In this document: in pieces, positions 1 through 8,315 of the stretch
How positions within the stretch are numbered: position 1 is the first letter of the stretch
Layout: the number at the start of each line of letters is the position of its first letter
NCBI GenBank assembly: GCA_021775475.1
Contig: JAJFHS010000053.1
Coordinates: 1-44,270, forward strand
From: Hyphomicrobiales bacterium
Lineage (GTDB): Bacteria > Pseudomonadota > Alphaproteobacteria > Rhizobiales > JAJFHR01
Length of the DNA stretch: 44,270 bases
Direction of reading: 5' to 3'
The notes under the pieces: model-generated
Databases searched by the model: none
What the model was told of the DNA's origin: nothing
Seen by the model: only the letters and a program-made list of their open reading frames with translations
Made by a program: the position numbers and the translations under genes

Positions 1-112
1 CCACCTTCACCCTCACGGTGAGATGGGGATTAGATAAACTGACTCCATTCTCCCCTTGCGGGATAAGGTGGCCGCGTAGCGGTCGGATGAGGGGGGATGA
101 GGCAGGCGATGA
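1..112. repeat. Rhizobiales-type intergenic palindromic repeat
   Basis: The stretch contains CTCCCCTTGCGGGATAAGG followed by a GGCCGCGTAGCGGTC core and a GATGAGGGGGG tail. Read on the other strand this is the GAGG/CCGACCGC/GCGGCC/CCGCAAGGGGAG pattern that I recognise as a common dispersed intergenic element in Rhizobiales genomes. The first 28 bases carry a related GGTGAG palindrome. No coding region is seen here. Family assignment is from memory of such elements; copy number in this genome is unknown. Confidence 0.55.
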
Positions 113-222
113 AACCCGTTAAAAACCAACTGCCTTAAGGAATTCCCGGAAAAATACCATGGGGACGAACATGCAATCCAGCCAACTGGATAGGGAAAAC
201 TAAATTTCAGATTTTTGCCGGG

Positions 223-285
223 ATGCTAAAAGGAGTATCATCTTTGAAACCGCAAGCATATCAACCCGGAAGGCCACCTGAATGA
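223..285 (+). other. Possible short leader ORF coupled to pxpA
   Basis: An ATG at 223 opens a 20-codon frame whose TGA (283-285) overlaps the pxpA ATG (282) as ATGA. Within it AAAAGGAG (228-235) could also serve a TTG at 244, giving a 13-codon version. The overlap suggests translational coupling of pxpA to a leader peptide, but the frame is short and could be chance. No attenuator hairpin was recognised. Confidence 0.25.
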
Positions 286-1067
286 CCCGAAAAATTAATT
301 TGAATGCCGACATGGGCGAAGGTTTTGGCGCCTATGACATCGGCAATGATGAAGGTTTGATGCAAATCATCAAATCCGCCAATATTGCTTGTGGATTTCA
401 TGCTGGCGACCCCGATGTCATGGCTAAAAATGTCATGGCAGCAAAAGCGCGCGGCGTCAGCATTGGCGCCCACCCCGGCTTCAATGATCTGTGGGGTTTT
501 GGCCGCAGGAAAATTGATATGTCCCTGTCAGCACTTGAGCATGCCGTCACCTATCAGATCGGTGCCCTGCAGGCCATCGCCGCATATGCAGACCTTAAGG
601 TTACGCATTTGAAAGCCCATGGCGCGCTCTCCAATATGGCCGCGGTAGACAAGGACATGGCACTGGCCATTGGCCGCGCCATAAAAACTGTCGACCCCGA
701 TATTGTTTACGTGGTCCTCGCAGGCTCACAATTGGAGAGTGCCGCCAAAGAGCTGGGTCTTGATTTCGCACGTGAAGGTTTTGCCGATCGTCAATATGAT
801 GATGATGGCAATCTGGCTTCGCGAAAACTCGAAGGCACGGTGTTCAAGGACCCTGAAATCGCCCTGAAACAAGTATTGCGCATGGTTGAACACGGTGAAA
901 TTGTCAGCCGCAACGGTAAAATAATTCAATGCCAGGTCGACACCATTTGCGTCCATGGCGATGAACCAACCTCTTTGGGTGTTGCGCGATATGTCAGAGA
1001 TGGACTTGAAAAAGCCGGTGTAGAAGTGGTCGCCCTCACCGAAATGGACTTTGGTCGTGAAAATTAG
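282..1067 (+). CDS. pxpA: 5-oxoprolinase subunit A (LamB/YcsF family)
   Basis: 261 aa, the usual length of the LamB/YcsF family. The N-terminus shows the family signature NADMGEGFG and, about 20 residues on, ACGFHAGDP; HPGFNDLWGFGRR follows near residue 65. PxpA works with PxpB and PxpC in ATP-dependent hydrolysis of 5-oxoproline (pyroglutamate) to glutamate in the cytoplasm. GGAAGG (268-273) lies 8 bases before the ATG. The gene overlaps the start of pxpB and is first in a three-gene operon, which makes the assignment secure. Older annotations call it a lactam-utilisation protein. Confidence 0.95.
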   Translation: MTRKINLNADMGEGFGAYDIGNDEGLMQIIKSANIACGFHAGDPDVMAKNVMAAKARGVSIGAHPGFNDLWGFGRRKIDMSLSALEHAVTYQIGALQAIAAYADLKVTHLKAHGALSNMAAVDKDMALAIGRAIKTVDPDIVYVVLAGSQLESAAKELGLDFAREGFADRQYDDDGNLASRKLEGTVFKDPEIALKQVLRMVEHGEIVSRNGKIIQCQVDTICVHGDEPTSLGVARYVRDGLEKAGVEVVALTEMDFGREN

Positions 1068-1773
1068 TGCTTGTAGTGACAGTGCCATCATTGTCGAGTT
1101 TGGCGACAAGATTGATCGCGATCTTTCCAGTCTGGTGTTGAGTGCGGCAACCACCGTATCGAACGCACAGCTTTCCGGCGTCACGGAGATCGTCCCCACC
1201 TTTTGCTCCCTCATGGTGCAATATGATCCCCTGACGACTACCTCAGCCGAGGTGATGGCCCAAATTAAATCGCTGTTAAACACCACCAACGATCACAAAA
1301 CTCCTGCGCGGAAATGGTCAATACCCGTATGTTATGAAGAAAAATTTGCAACCGATATCACAGAAGTAGCTGCAACCACCGGCCAGACAATCGAGCAGGT
1401 TGTCAAATTGCACAGCGAGGTTTCGTATCACGTCTACATGTTAGGATTTCTCCCTGGTTTCCCCTATCTTGGTGATCTGGCAAAAGCCCTGCACCTGCCG
1501 CGTCGTACCAACCCGAGAACCCGGGTGCCCAAAGGGTCAATCTCGATTGCAACCTCGCTCACCTCGATCTATCCATTCGAAAGCCCCGGCGGCTGGCATT
1601 TGATTGGCACCACACCGGTGGAGCTGTTTGACCTCACCAAAACCCCGCCCGCCCTGTTTGCACCGGGTGATCAGATTAAGTTCGAACCCGTTTCTGGGGC
1701 TGAATTTATAGCCATATCAAATCAGGTCGCGGTAGGAAAATTTGCTCTCAAATCTATTGAGATCACCCCATGA
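1057..1773 (+). CDS. pxpB: 5-oxoprolinase subunit B (KipI-like)
   Basis: 238 aa from a GTG at 1057. An in-frame TTG at 1051 is also possible, but GTG has better spacing to the upstream TGGA. The carboxyltransferase-domain subfamily 1 signature is plain: GFLPGFPYLGDL near residue 130, then RRTNPRTRVPKGS and YPFESPGGWHLIG. Bacillus KipI is the sporulation-kinase inhibitor homologue, but beside pxpA and pxpC the role is the B subunit of 5-oxoprolinase. The start overlaps the pxpA end and the stop overlaps the pxpC start (ATGA), so the three are translationally coupled. Confidence 0.93.
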   Translation: MKISACSDSAIIVEFGDKIDRDLSSLVLSAATTVSNAQLSGVTEIVPTFCSLMVQYDPLTTTSAEVMAQIKSLLNTTNDHKTPARKWSIPVCYEEKFATDITEVAATTGQTIEQVVKLHSEVSYHVYMLGFLPGFPYLGDLAKALHLPRRTNPRTRVPKGSISIATSLTSIYPFESPGGWHLIGTTPVELFDLTKTPPALFAPGDQIKFEPVSGAEFIAISNQVAVGKFALKSIEITP

Positions 1774-2816
1774 CCCCGGTACTTAAAATCTGCGTTCCGG
1801 GCATTCATACAAGTGTTCAGGATTTTGGCCGCGCCGGGTATCGCCATTTAGGTGTGCCCACGTCCGGTGCGTTGTGTCGAAGCGATCTCCGCCTGGTCAA
1901 TCGGCTAGTCGGCAACTCTGCGACCACTGCAGGGCTGGAAATTATTTATCTGGGACCGACTTTCGAAGTCCTTGCCGACAGCATGCGAATTGCACTCAGT
2001 GGCACCGGCGGATCAATTGAGGTGCTGGATATGCCCGGCGCCATTTTTCCAGCTTGGCAAAGCGTGCACCTTGTACGTGGACAAAAATTCAAAGTCACCA
2101 TCGCCCCCGGTCTCGCCTGTTGTTACCTCGCCATCGCCGGCGGTTTTGACCTCCCCTCCGTCCTGGGGTCTTTGTCTACGTACACTCGCGCAGGCTTTGG
2201 TGGACACAAGGGCAGAATTCTCAGCTCAGGCGATGAAATTCCGCTCAAATTAAATTCTGTCGACATGTGCGACGAACGCACCTTTGCCACTCTGCCCGAT
2301 ATGGCCAGGCGCGCAGCCGTTCGCATTACCTGGGGCCAACAGGTGGAATATTTCACCGCTGCCAGTCTCGAAGACTTTATCTCGCAGGAATATACTATTG
2401 AGCCAACGTCAGACCGTATGGGCTATCGCCTCTCCGGTCGCCCGCTCAAACACAAAGACAGCTTCAATATTATCTCTGATGCCACCAGCGTTGGCGCCAT
2501 TCAAGTGCCCGGTGACGGCGCCCCCATCATCCTGCTGGCCGATTGTCAAACCACCGGCGGATACCCTAAAATAGCAACGATAATCTCCAGCGATGTGGAA
2601 GTGCTTGCACGCAGGTCGCCCGGCAGCAAAGTACGGTTTACCTGCGTCAGTGTCAGGGAAGCCGAAACCATAGCCCGCAATCATGAAGCCACCATCCGTT
2701 CAATTGAAAACAGCATGGTGCCGGTGCAAACCAGCCCGCAACTTAATGTGGATGCACTTTATGATGCCAATTTAATCAGCGGTATATTTGATGCTGGAAA
2801 CCGGCAACAGGATTAA
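1770..2816 (+). CDS. pxpC: 5-oxoprolinase subunit C (KipA-like)
   Basis: 348 aa, carboxyltransferase subfamily 2 (biotin-dependent carboxylase-like). Signatures include TSVQDFGRAGYRHLGVP near the N-terminus, LVNRLVGN, and TTGGYPKIAT near residue 265. It completes the PxpABC complex that hydrolyses 5-oxoproline to glutamate. The ATG lies in the ATGA overlap with pxpB. Its TAA overlaps the stop of the convergent SDR gene, so there is no room for a classical terminator between them. Confidence 0.93.
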   Translation: MTPVLKICVPGIHTSVQDFGRAGYRHLGVPTSGALCRSDLRLVNRLVGNSATTAGLEIIYLGPTFEVLADSMRIALSGTGGSIEVLDMPGAIFPAWQSVHLVRGQKFKVTIAPGLACCYLAIAGGFDLPSVLGSLSTYTRAGFGGHKGRILSSGDEIPLKLNSVDMCDERTFATLPDMARRAAVRITWGQQVEYFTAASLEDFISQEYTIEPTSDRMGYRLSGRPLKHKDSFNIISDATSVGAIQVPGDGAPIILLADCQTTGGYPKIATIISSDVEVLARRSPGSKVRFTCVSVREAETIARNHEATIRSIENSMVPVQTSPQLNVDALYDANLISGIFDAGNRQQD

Positions 2817-3505
2817 AATTTTTCAACCCACGGACGCAACTCGATTTCCCATGTCCACGCACTTCTGTCCTGCTCAAGGATATTGAGATAGGTGCGGGCA
2901 ATTTCATCCGGGTTAAGTGTCTTGTCGCGCTCACTGTGATGGCCTCCGCGATCGGCAGAATAAATGCCGCCATCTATAACAAAATGGGCAACGTGAATGT
3001 TTTGCGGGTGCAACTCTCTTGCCAGACTTTGACAAAGCCCACGCAAGGCAAATTTGCCCATGGCAAAAGGGGCTGATTGCGGATAGCCCTTTACGCCAGC
3101 CGACGCTCCGGTAAACAGCAAGGTACCGCTGCCTGCATCAAGCATTCTTTTTGACGCCTGATGCGCCACCAGAAAGGCACCATAGGCGTTGGTCAGCAAC
3201 ACCTGTTTGACAGCCTCCGGGTCCAACTCGGATATCGGTCCTTTGACACGTGCACCGGCATTATAAACCACCACATTCGGGGTCAGGTCGCTATCATCAA
3301 GCTTTGAAAAAAGATCTGCAACGTCTTCTTCCTGCGATACATCGCACTGAAAAGCCTGTGCACCGGTATCATCGCAAAGGGGTTTCAGTTTATCCGTATT
3401 TCGCGCCGCCAGCGCCACTGTCATGCCCTCTTTAGCAAACAAGCGGGCCAACGATGCACTCAAACCACTTCCCGCACCAACAATAAGGGCGTTTTTCCTG
3501 GTCAT
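2813..3505 (-). CDS. SDR family oxidoreductase with Tyr-to-Phe active site
   Basis: 230 aa short-chain dehydrogenase/reductase. The Rossmann start VGAGSGLSASLA (9-20) and NAG (82-84) fit NAD(P)-binding SDRs, and Ser135 lies where the catalytic serine is expected. The usual YxxxK motif reads F147-A-M-G-K151, so the catalytic Tyr is Phe. I have an impression of other SDRs with an FAxxK pattern next to RGLxQSxAREL, so this may be a subfamily trait rather than decay. GAGAGG precedes the ATG. Substrate unknown. It is convergent with pxpC and may not share its function. Confidence 0.85.
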   Translation of the reverse strand: MTRKNALIVGAGSGLSASLARLFAKEGMTVALAARNTDKLKPLCDDTGAQAFQCDVSQEEDVADLFSKLDDSDLTPNVVVYNAGARVKGPISELDPEAVKQVLLTNAYGAFLVAHQASKRMLDAGSGTLLFTGASAGVKGYPQSAPFAMGKFALRGLCQSLARELHPQNIHVAHFVIDGGIYSADRGGHHSERDKTLNPDEIARTYLNILEQDRSAWTWEIELRPWVEKF

Positions 3506-3690
3506 TGAATTGCCTCTCTTTTAATTTTAATGTTGCCGCCAGTATGAAGACGTTGATGGGTTAATTCAATAAGCTGGTCATGGTCATTTGCGAGCGTTAA
3601 ACATCAATGAAACAAATACACCTATAGCGGGTTTATTGGCATATATTCCCGTTTCAAGTCTGAAGCGTTTCAATTTTACCAAGAGCTAAA

Positions 3691-4317
3691 ATGACCACAT
3701 GCACGATCGGCTTCCTCGTCTTTGACGATGTGGATGAGCCAGACTTCATCGGCCCCCTGGAAGTCTTCAACACGATGAGCGATATCGCTTCCAGAACGGG
3801 AAATTCATCGAACAACACCACCGTGTTCATGTCTTTGTCCGGCAAAGATATAATCGGCACGCAAGGTCTGCGTATTACAGCAGATTGCGCGCTTGTCGAT
3901 GCTCCTGAACTTGATGTTCTGTGTATTTCCGGCGGGCGCGGCATAAGTCGTGAGATTAACAACACAGAGCTGCTTGACTGGCTTGCAACCAATGCTCCTG
4001 AGTGTAGCTGGATTGCGGGTTTAAATGCCGGTGTCGTTCTGCTCTCTGCTGCCGGACTGACCAGCAATAAAAAACTGGCAACTCATTGGTCTGCCAGTCA
4101 CGATTTCACTGAGTTAGGTTTCAAAAGCCCGGCATACACCCCCTCAAATTATGTTTGCGACGGCAACCTCCTAACCGCTACCGGCGTTCCAGCCGGCATC
4201 GACATGAGCTTGTGGCTAATCGGACGATTGCATTCAATACCGCTGGCGCTGGCCACCCAAAGAGCCATAAATCACCAACGCCAACCACCCAACATCGCCC
4301 TTGCTCAAAGAATTTAA
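3691..4317 (+). CDS. DJ-1/PfpI family protein lacking the nucleophile Cys
   Basis: 208 aa, closely similar along its whole length to the DJ-1/PfpI protein at 5384-5995, with shared GFLxFD, DFxGPxEVF, LDVLCIxGG, HW and AGIDMxLWL motifs. At the nucleophile elbow the paralogue has VCTGSF (Cys112); here the aligned residues are LNAGVV, so Cys is Asn112 and the following Thr is Ala. It should lack DJ-1 or isonitrile-hydratase-type cysteine chemistry and may be a binding or regulatory partner. It is followed by a GlxA-type regulator of the same superfamily. The reading frame is intact, so it is not a simple pseudogene. Confidence 0.85.
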   Translation: MTTCTIGFLVFDDVDEPDFIGPLEVFNTMSDIASRTGNSSNNTTVFMSLSGKDIIGTQGLRITADCALVDAPELDVLCISGGRGISREINNTELLDWLATNAPECSWIAGLNAGVVLLSAAGLTSNKKLATHWSASHDFTELGFKSPAYTPSNYVCDGNLLTATGVPAGIDMSLWLIGRLHSIPLALATQRAINHQRQPPNIALAQRI

Positions 4318-4360
4318 TTTTTGGCAGAAATAATGGGATGATTGTCATTTAAGACATCGG

Positions 4361-4395
4361 CCATTTGAGTTATGAATACTTCATGGCTCAAATGG
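4361..4395. promoter_or_regulatory. 9-bp inverted repeat around the GlxA-type regulator start
   Basis: CCATTTGAG (4361-4369) and CTCAAATGG (4387-4395) are perfect inverse complements separated by 17 bases. The right arm contains the ATG at 4392 and the loop contains the ATG at 4383, so an RNA stem would occlude initiation. As DNA it could be an operator for autoregulation. Function inferred only. Confidence 0.35.
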
Positions 4396-5387
4396 TTCCC
4401 AATCCGCGCAAGATTTTCTTTGTAATCTTTCCCAATTATCAGGTGCTTGATGTTGCCGGACCGATGGAGGCATTCGGCAAGGCCAACGAATATGCAGGCG
4501 ATTACGCCATAACTTTGTTGGCCAAACAGGCTGGCGCGACAAAATCCAGTGGTCCGGTGAGCCTGATTGCTGACAGGTCGTTTCTGGATGTAACCAAACA
4601 GGAACTGACGAACCTTGACACGCTGATTGTCTGCGGCGGCGAAGGCGCACACCTTGCCCTCGGCGATGAACAACTCATCGATTTCGTCACCTGCGCTGCG
4701 CGTCAGGCAAGAAGAGTGGTCTCAATCTGCACGGGTGCGTTCATTCTGGCCGAGGCAGGCCTGCTCAACAAGCGGCGCGCCACAACTCATTGGGACGGCG
4801 TTGAATTGCTGGCCCGGAACTACCCTGAAATCGAAGTGGAAAGCGATCCGATTTATGTCTGTGACGGCAGGTTCTGGACTTCTGCCGGGGTTACCGCCGG
4901 AATTGATTTAAGTCTGGCCTTGATCGAAAAAGACCTGGGTGCTGCAACAGCCCTGGCGATTGCGCGACGTCTGGTCGTCTATATGATGCGCCCGGGCGGG
5001 CAATCACAATTTTCTGCCCAGCTGAAATTCCAGCGGCCAAAACAAAATCGCCTGTCATCACTGATTGACTGGATTGACCACAACTCTGCACAAGATCTCG
5101 GCATTCCCGCGCTGGCTGCGCGCTGTGCCATGTCCGAGCGCCACTTTGCCCGCTGTTTTGCCGAAGAAGTCGGCATTACCCCGGCCAGATTTGTTGAACA
5201 CTCCCGGCTTGAACACGCCCGCCGCCTGCTTGAGCAGACGGAAGAAACCATGGACAGCATTGCCCACGAGAGTGGCTTTGGTTCGGCTGAGATTTTGCGA
5301 CGTACATTCCAGCGCCATCTGCATTTAGCCCCTTCTGATTATCGCCACCGTTTTGGCTCATCGCTTAGAAAAGGAAATTCAAAATGA
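4383..5387 (+). CDS. GlxA family transcriptional regulator (DJ-1/PfpI + AraC HTH)
   Basis: 334 aa from ATG 4383; TTG 4365 and ATG 4392 are alternatives and none has a strong ribosome site. The N-terminal DJ-1/PfpI-like domain (about 10-190) holds CGGEG and SICTGAF; the C-terminal AraC-type double helix-turn-helix (about 225-325) includes MSERHFARCF and ESGFGSAEILRRTFQRH. Such regulators sense small nitrogen compounds such as arginine, carnitine or betaine in known cases. It sits between two DJ-1 paralogues and overlaps the downstream one by ATGA, so it probably controls this three-gene cluster. Ligand unknown. Confidence 0.88.
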   Translation: MAQMVPNPRKIFFVIFPNYQVLDVAGPMEAFGKANEYAGDYAITLLAKQAGATKSSGPVSLIADRSFLDVTKQELTNLDTLIVCGGEGAHLALGDEQLIDFVTCAARQARRVVSICTGAFILAEAGLLNKRRATTHWDGVELLARNYPEIEVESDPIYVCDGRFWTSAGVTAGIDLSLALIEKDLGAATALAIARRLVVYMMRPGGQSQFSAQLKFQRPKQNRLSSLIDWIDHNSAQDLGIPALAARCAMSERHFARCFAEEVGITPARFVEHSRLEHARRLLEQTEETMDSIAHESGFGSAEILRRTFQRHLHLAPSDYRHRFGSSLRKGNSK

Positions 5388-5995
5388 CACCTCAAACCAT
5401 CGGCTTTCTCCTCTTCGACAACGCCGAAGAACTCGACTTCGTCGGCCCCTTTGAGGTCTTCACCATGTTCAGTGAGGTTGCCAGAAAGAAGGGCATCGAC
5501 AGTCAAAATAATGTGGTGTTGATCTCCCAGACCGGCAAAGACATCACCGGAGCAAAAGGCATGCGTATCGGCATCGACTACGCCATTGACAATGCGCCCA
5601 AACTCGATGTTCTGTGTATCCCCGGCGGCAAAGGTACGCGAACAGAAATTCGCAATCAGAAGCTTCTCGACTGGGTGGCGCAAACAGCTGCGCAATGTGC
5701 CTGGGTGACAAGCGTGTGCACCGGCTCATTTGTTCTCGCCGCAGCAGGCCTGACTGAAGATAAAAACATCACCACTCACTGGGCGGCAACGGAAGAGTTT
5801 TTTGAACTCGGCCTCAAAGGCATCATACACAAAAATGTACGCTACGTGGACGATGGTAATCTGGTTACCTCGGCCGGCGTTTCCGCCGGTATCGATATGG
5901 CCCTGTGGCTCACCGGTCAGATGTACTCAATCGAACTGGCGCGGGCAACCCAGCGCGCCATGGAGTATGATCCTGCTCCGCCATACGCTGAGTAA
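5384..5995 (+). CDS. DJ-1/PfpI family protein (isonitrile hydratase-like)
   Basis: 203 aa. It has DFVGPFEVF near residue 18, CIPGGKG, and the nucleophile-elbow sequence SVCTGSF with Cys112, then TTHWAA and AGIDMALWL. This layout matches the isonitrile hydratase/DJ-1 group, in which Cys and the adjacent Thr are catalytic. The ATG overlaps the TGA of the GlxA-type regulator, giving translational coupling. The paralogue at 3691-4317 has Asn at the same position. The gene ends 1 base before the convergent outer-membrane gene. Substrate unproven. Confidence 0.87.
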   Translation: MTPQTIGFLLFDNAEELDFVGPFEVFTMFSEVARKKGIDSQNNVVLISQTGKDITGAKGMRIGIDYAIDNAPKLDVLCIPGGKGTRTEIRNQKLLDWVAQTAAQCAWVTSVCTGSFVLAAAGLTEDKNITTHWAATEEFFELGLKGIIHKNVRYVDDGNLVTSAGVSAGIDMALWLTGQMYSIELARATQRAMEYDPAPPYAE

Positions 5996-5996
5996 T

Positions 5997-7481
5997 CTAA
6001 AAATAGCGGTTGAGGCGCAAGGTTATAAGGTCATCTTTGCGAAACCCCGCAGCAACATCACTATCGGGAATAAAGAGAGAAAACCGGGCTTCGAGTTCAA
6101 TTTTCCAACTATCCCCGATGCGCCGCTCGGCTTCAACCGAGACAAAACTCGCGCCGGTATCGACGTCGACAATCATGCCGACCAGCGACGTTGTATCCTG
6201 CTCATCATTAAGCGCCAGGCGGGCACCGGCGAAAATATCATTGTCAGCCAACGTACCCGGGGCATCGCTGCTATCGCGCCCGTCATATTGGAATTCCAGC
6301 AGCAGACCAAGATCAGCCTGACTTTCGAAAATCTGATACTCGGTATATTCAAATCCGCCAACGGCAGCATAGAACCTTTTGCCCTGGCCCTGGCGTGAAA
6401 TCGCCTCGAACTTCCACAACCACGCATCTTTGGTATACTGAACATCAAGACCGGTCTGATTGATAATATCATAACGCGGGATCAATACCGGCTGGCCACC
6501 GGCACCGGCGCCCAACAACAGGCGTGGCTCGCGGCTGGTGCCATAAAAATGCGACACCCCCACATCCCAGGCATCAAAAGTCTTCGACCAGCGCGCGGCA
6601 AAATCCACCCGCGATTTACCGGCGTCTGATTGAAAATTGGGGTTGTCATCAGCAATTGGCAAGGGTCCGCGAAAACGATTATCATCACCTGGAAATGTGC
6701 GTTCACGAAACCCCGGCAACACAAACAGACTAACCGCACCCCATTTACTTTCCACATTGAGGTTGACCATGGGCTGGCCCAGTTTGTCCTCATTGTCGCC
6801 ATCAAGAACACTGTCGGACTGGTTGACGATATCAACCAGTTTGCGCGATTCCGTAACGCCCCAGAAAACTTTGCTGACCCCCACCAGCACATCCCAGCCT
6901 TCGCCTTGATGAAGATAACTCAATTCACGAATATCGAAATGGCTGCGGTTGTTGTCGTCCTTGTCGAGCATGAGATAGGGTTTAAAGGTAAAGCGGTCTT
7001 TACCCCCGCTCCAATTATAAATCAGTTCAGGCTCAATGATCAGAGCTGGCGAAAAAGTTAATTTTTTCTGATTGGAAAACCCCGGATTAACAGGAAAAGT
7101 CCTGAGCTCAAACCCAACCACACCGGTGAAAGAAAAAGGACTTTCAGGTTTACCCGGCTCCAGACTGTCCGCCTCTGACGCCTCATCATCGTCCCATTCA
7201 ATACTCAGGTCATCATCGGGTTTGCTGACGGTATTGGTAATGGCAGGCTTTTCAATGTCTTCAATCTCCCCCCATTCTTCATCCACCACCACATCTTCGT
7301 CATCCAGCTCAACTGCCGTTGTCACCTCAGGTTCTGCTGGGGGTTTTGCAGAACCTGAGGTGTCCGCGCGGGGTGGGCGCGGGGTGGTCGACGTTGCATC
7401 CTGACCATAGGCAGTCGAAACAAAACCACCTGCCAACAGCACAAACCCAGCCAAACCAAACCAGAAAGATTGCGGCACCAC
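5997..7481 (-). CDS. Outer-membrane beta-barrel protein with acidic linker
   Basis: 494 aa from GTG 7481 with AGAGGA upstream. Residues 1-26 form a signal peptide ending AYG. Residues about 27-115 are a Pro-rich then strongly acidic, probably disordered linker. From about 116 to the C-terminal TLRLNRYF the sequence alternates polar and aromatic residues as in beta-barrels and ends in an aromatic residue, the usual Bam signal. It follows a LolA-like lipoprotein and an MMPL/RND gene, suggesting a three-component envelope export operon. No exact family name can be given. Confidence 0.75.
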   Translation of the reverse strand: MVPQSFWFGLAGFVLLAGGFVSTAYGQDATSTTPRPPRADTSGSAKPPAEPEVTTAVELDDEDVVVDEEWGEIEDIEKPAITNTVSKPDDDLSIEWDDDEASEADSLEPGKPESPFSFTGVVGFELRTFPVNPGFSNQKKLTFSPALIIEPELIYNWSGGKDRFTFKPYLMLDKDDNNRSHFDIRELSYLHQGEGWDVLVGVSKVFWGVTESRKLVDIVNQSDSVLDGDNEDKLGQPMVNLNVESKWGAVSLFVLPGFRERTFPGDDNRFRGPLPIADDNPNFQSDAGKSRVDFAARWSKTFDAWDVGVSHFYGTSREPRLLLGAGAGGQPVLIPRYDIINQTGLDVQYTKDAWLWKFEAISRQGQGKRFYAAVGGFEYTEYQIFESQADLGLLLEFQYDGRDSSDAPGTLADNDIFAGARLALNDEQDTTSLVGMIVDVDTGASFVSVEAERRIGDSWKIELEARFSLFIPDSDVAAGFRKDDLITLRLNRYF

Positions 7482-7490
7482 TGATATCCT

Positions 7491-8291
7491 CTAACGCGCT
7501 CTTTTTAGTTTTGCCGGTGTGAAATCACTCTCGACCAGGCCGGACTTAAACTTGTAGTCACTAAAGGTCAAAGTGGTGCTTTTGCCGGTTTGATGGTTTA
7601 CCATCTGCATTTTCAAAGCCCGCCAATGCTTGTTCAGATAGCGCCGGTATTTATTAAGCTTGAGGGTTTTGAGCAGGGATTTTTTGCGGTCATAATAATC
7701 CACCCGCAAAATGCGGTATTCCTTTTGGTCAATCCAGACCACCTGCCTTGTATAACCGGAGTTTTTATATGCCGGATATCGCTCGTTCATAAAACACGTC
7801 AGCTTGCCGCATTTTACATCCTTGATCCATTTGTAGGTATAACGCTCAACCTCATTACTCAAAAGGTCCTCATAGGCAAATTCACTGCCAACGAACGGGC
7901 CCGATTTATTGCTCGATGAAATTCTTTTTACCCGCTTGATTGCCGGTAAAAACAACCACTGATCATCGGGTTTAAGAATTTTTGTGTACGACAGCAATGC
8001 TGTCCCCCTGATGTCTCCGGGGCGATCGAACACAGTCATGCTGCGATCACCAAGGCCCGGTGAATTTACCTCAAACGACAGGGTTCTGAGCTCCCGGGTG
8101 CTGGATTGACCCTGGCGATTTTTCAAAACCATTTTCAATATCGCTGTACTGTCGCCCCAACCCAGATCACGGCGATCAAGCTCTTTGGCAATTTCCAGGC
8201 CTTTTTGCTGTGCTGATTGAGCCAAAACCTGTGTGTTTGTTGTCACTGCCAAAACACCGGCAAGAACAACAAGAGAAAGTGGGTTTTTCAT
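7491..8291 (-). CDS. Outer-membrane lipoprotein-sorting (LolA-like) protein
   Basis: 266 aa. A Sec signal peptide (about 1-24, ending VLAQ) has no lipobox Cys, so the protein should be soluble in the periplasm. The mature part shows the conserved pattern of the LolA-like family found beside MMPL transporters: FDRPGDIRGTALLSY, then DDQWLFLPAIKRVKRIS, FVGSEFAYEDL and a C-terminal FSDYKFKSGL. It probably carries a lipid or hydrophobic substrate between the MMPL protein and the outer membrane. It lies 24 bases after the MMPL gene and 9 before the barrel gene. Confidence 0.85.
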   Translation of the reverse strand: MKNPLSLVVLAGVLAVTTNTQVLAQSAQQKGLEIAKELDRRDLGWGDSTAILKMVLKNRQGQSSTRELRTLSFEVNSPGLGDRSMTVFDRPGDIRGTALLSYTKILKPDDQWLFLPAIKRVKRISSSNKSGPFVGSEFAYEDLLSNEVERYTYKWIKDVKCGKLTCFMNERYPAYKNSGYTRQVVWIDQKEYRILRVDYYDRKKSLLKTLKLNKYRRYLNKHWRALKMQMVNHQTGKSTTLTFSDYKFKSGLVESDFTPAKLKRAR

Positions 8292-8315
8292 AGTAAATCT
8301 ATTCCGTTTTTTGAT

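Noticed and set aside
726..1289. 187-aa open frame antisense to pxpA and pxpB
   Set aside because: It lies wholly opposite two strongly supported genes, has no family motifs and no ribosome site; it is a shadow frame.
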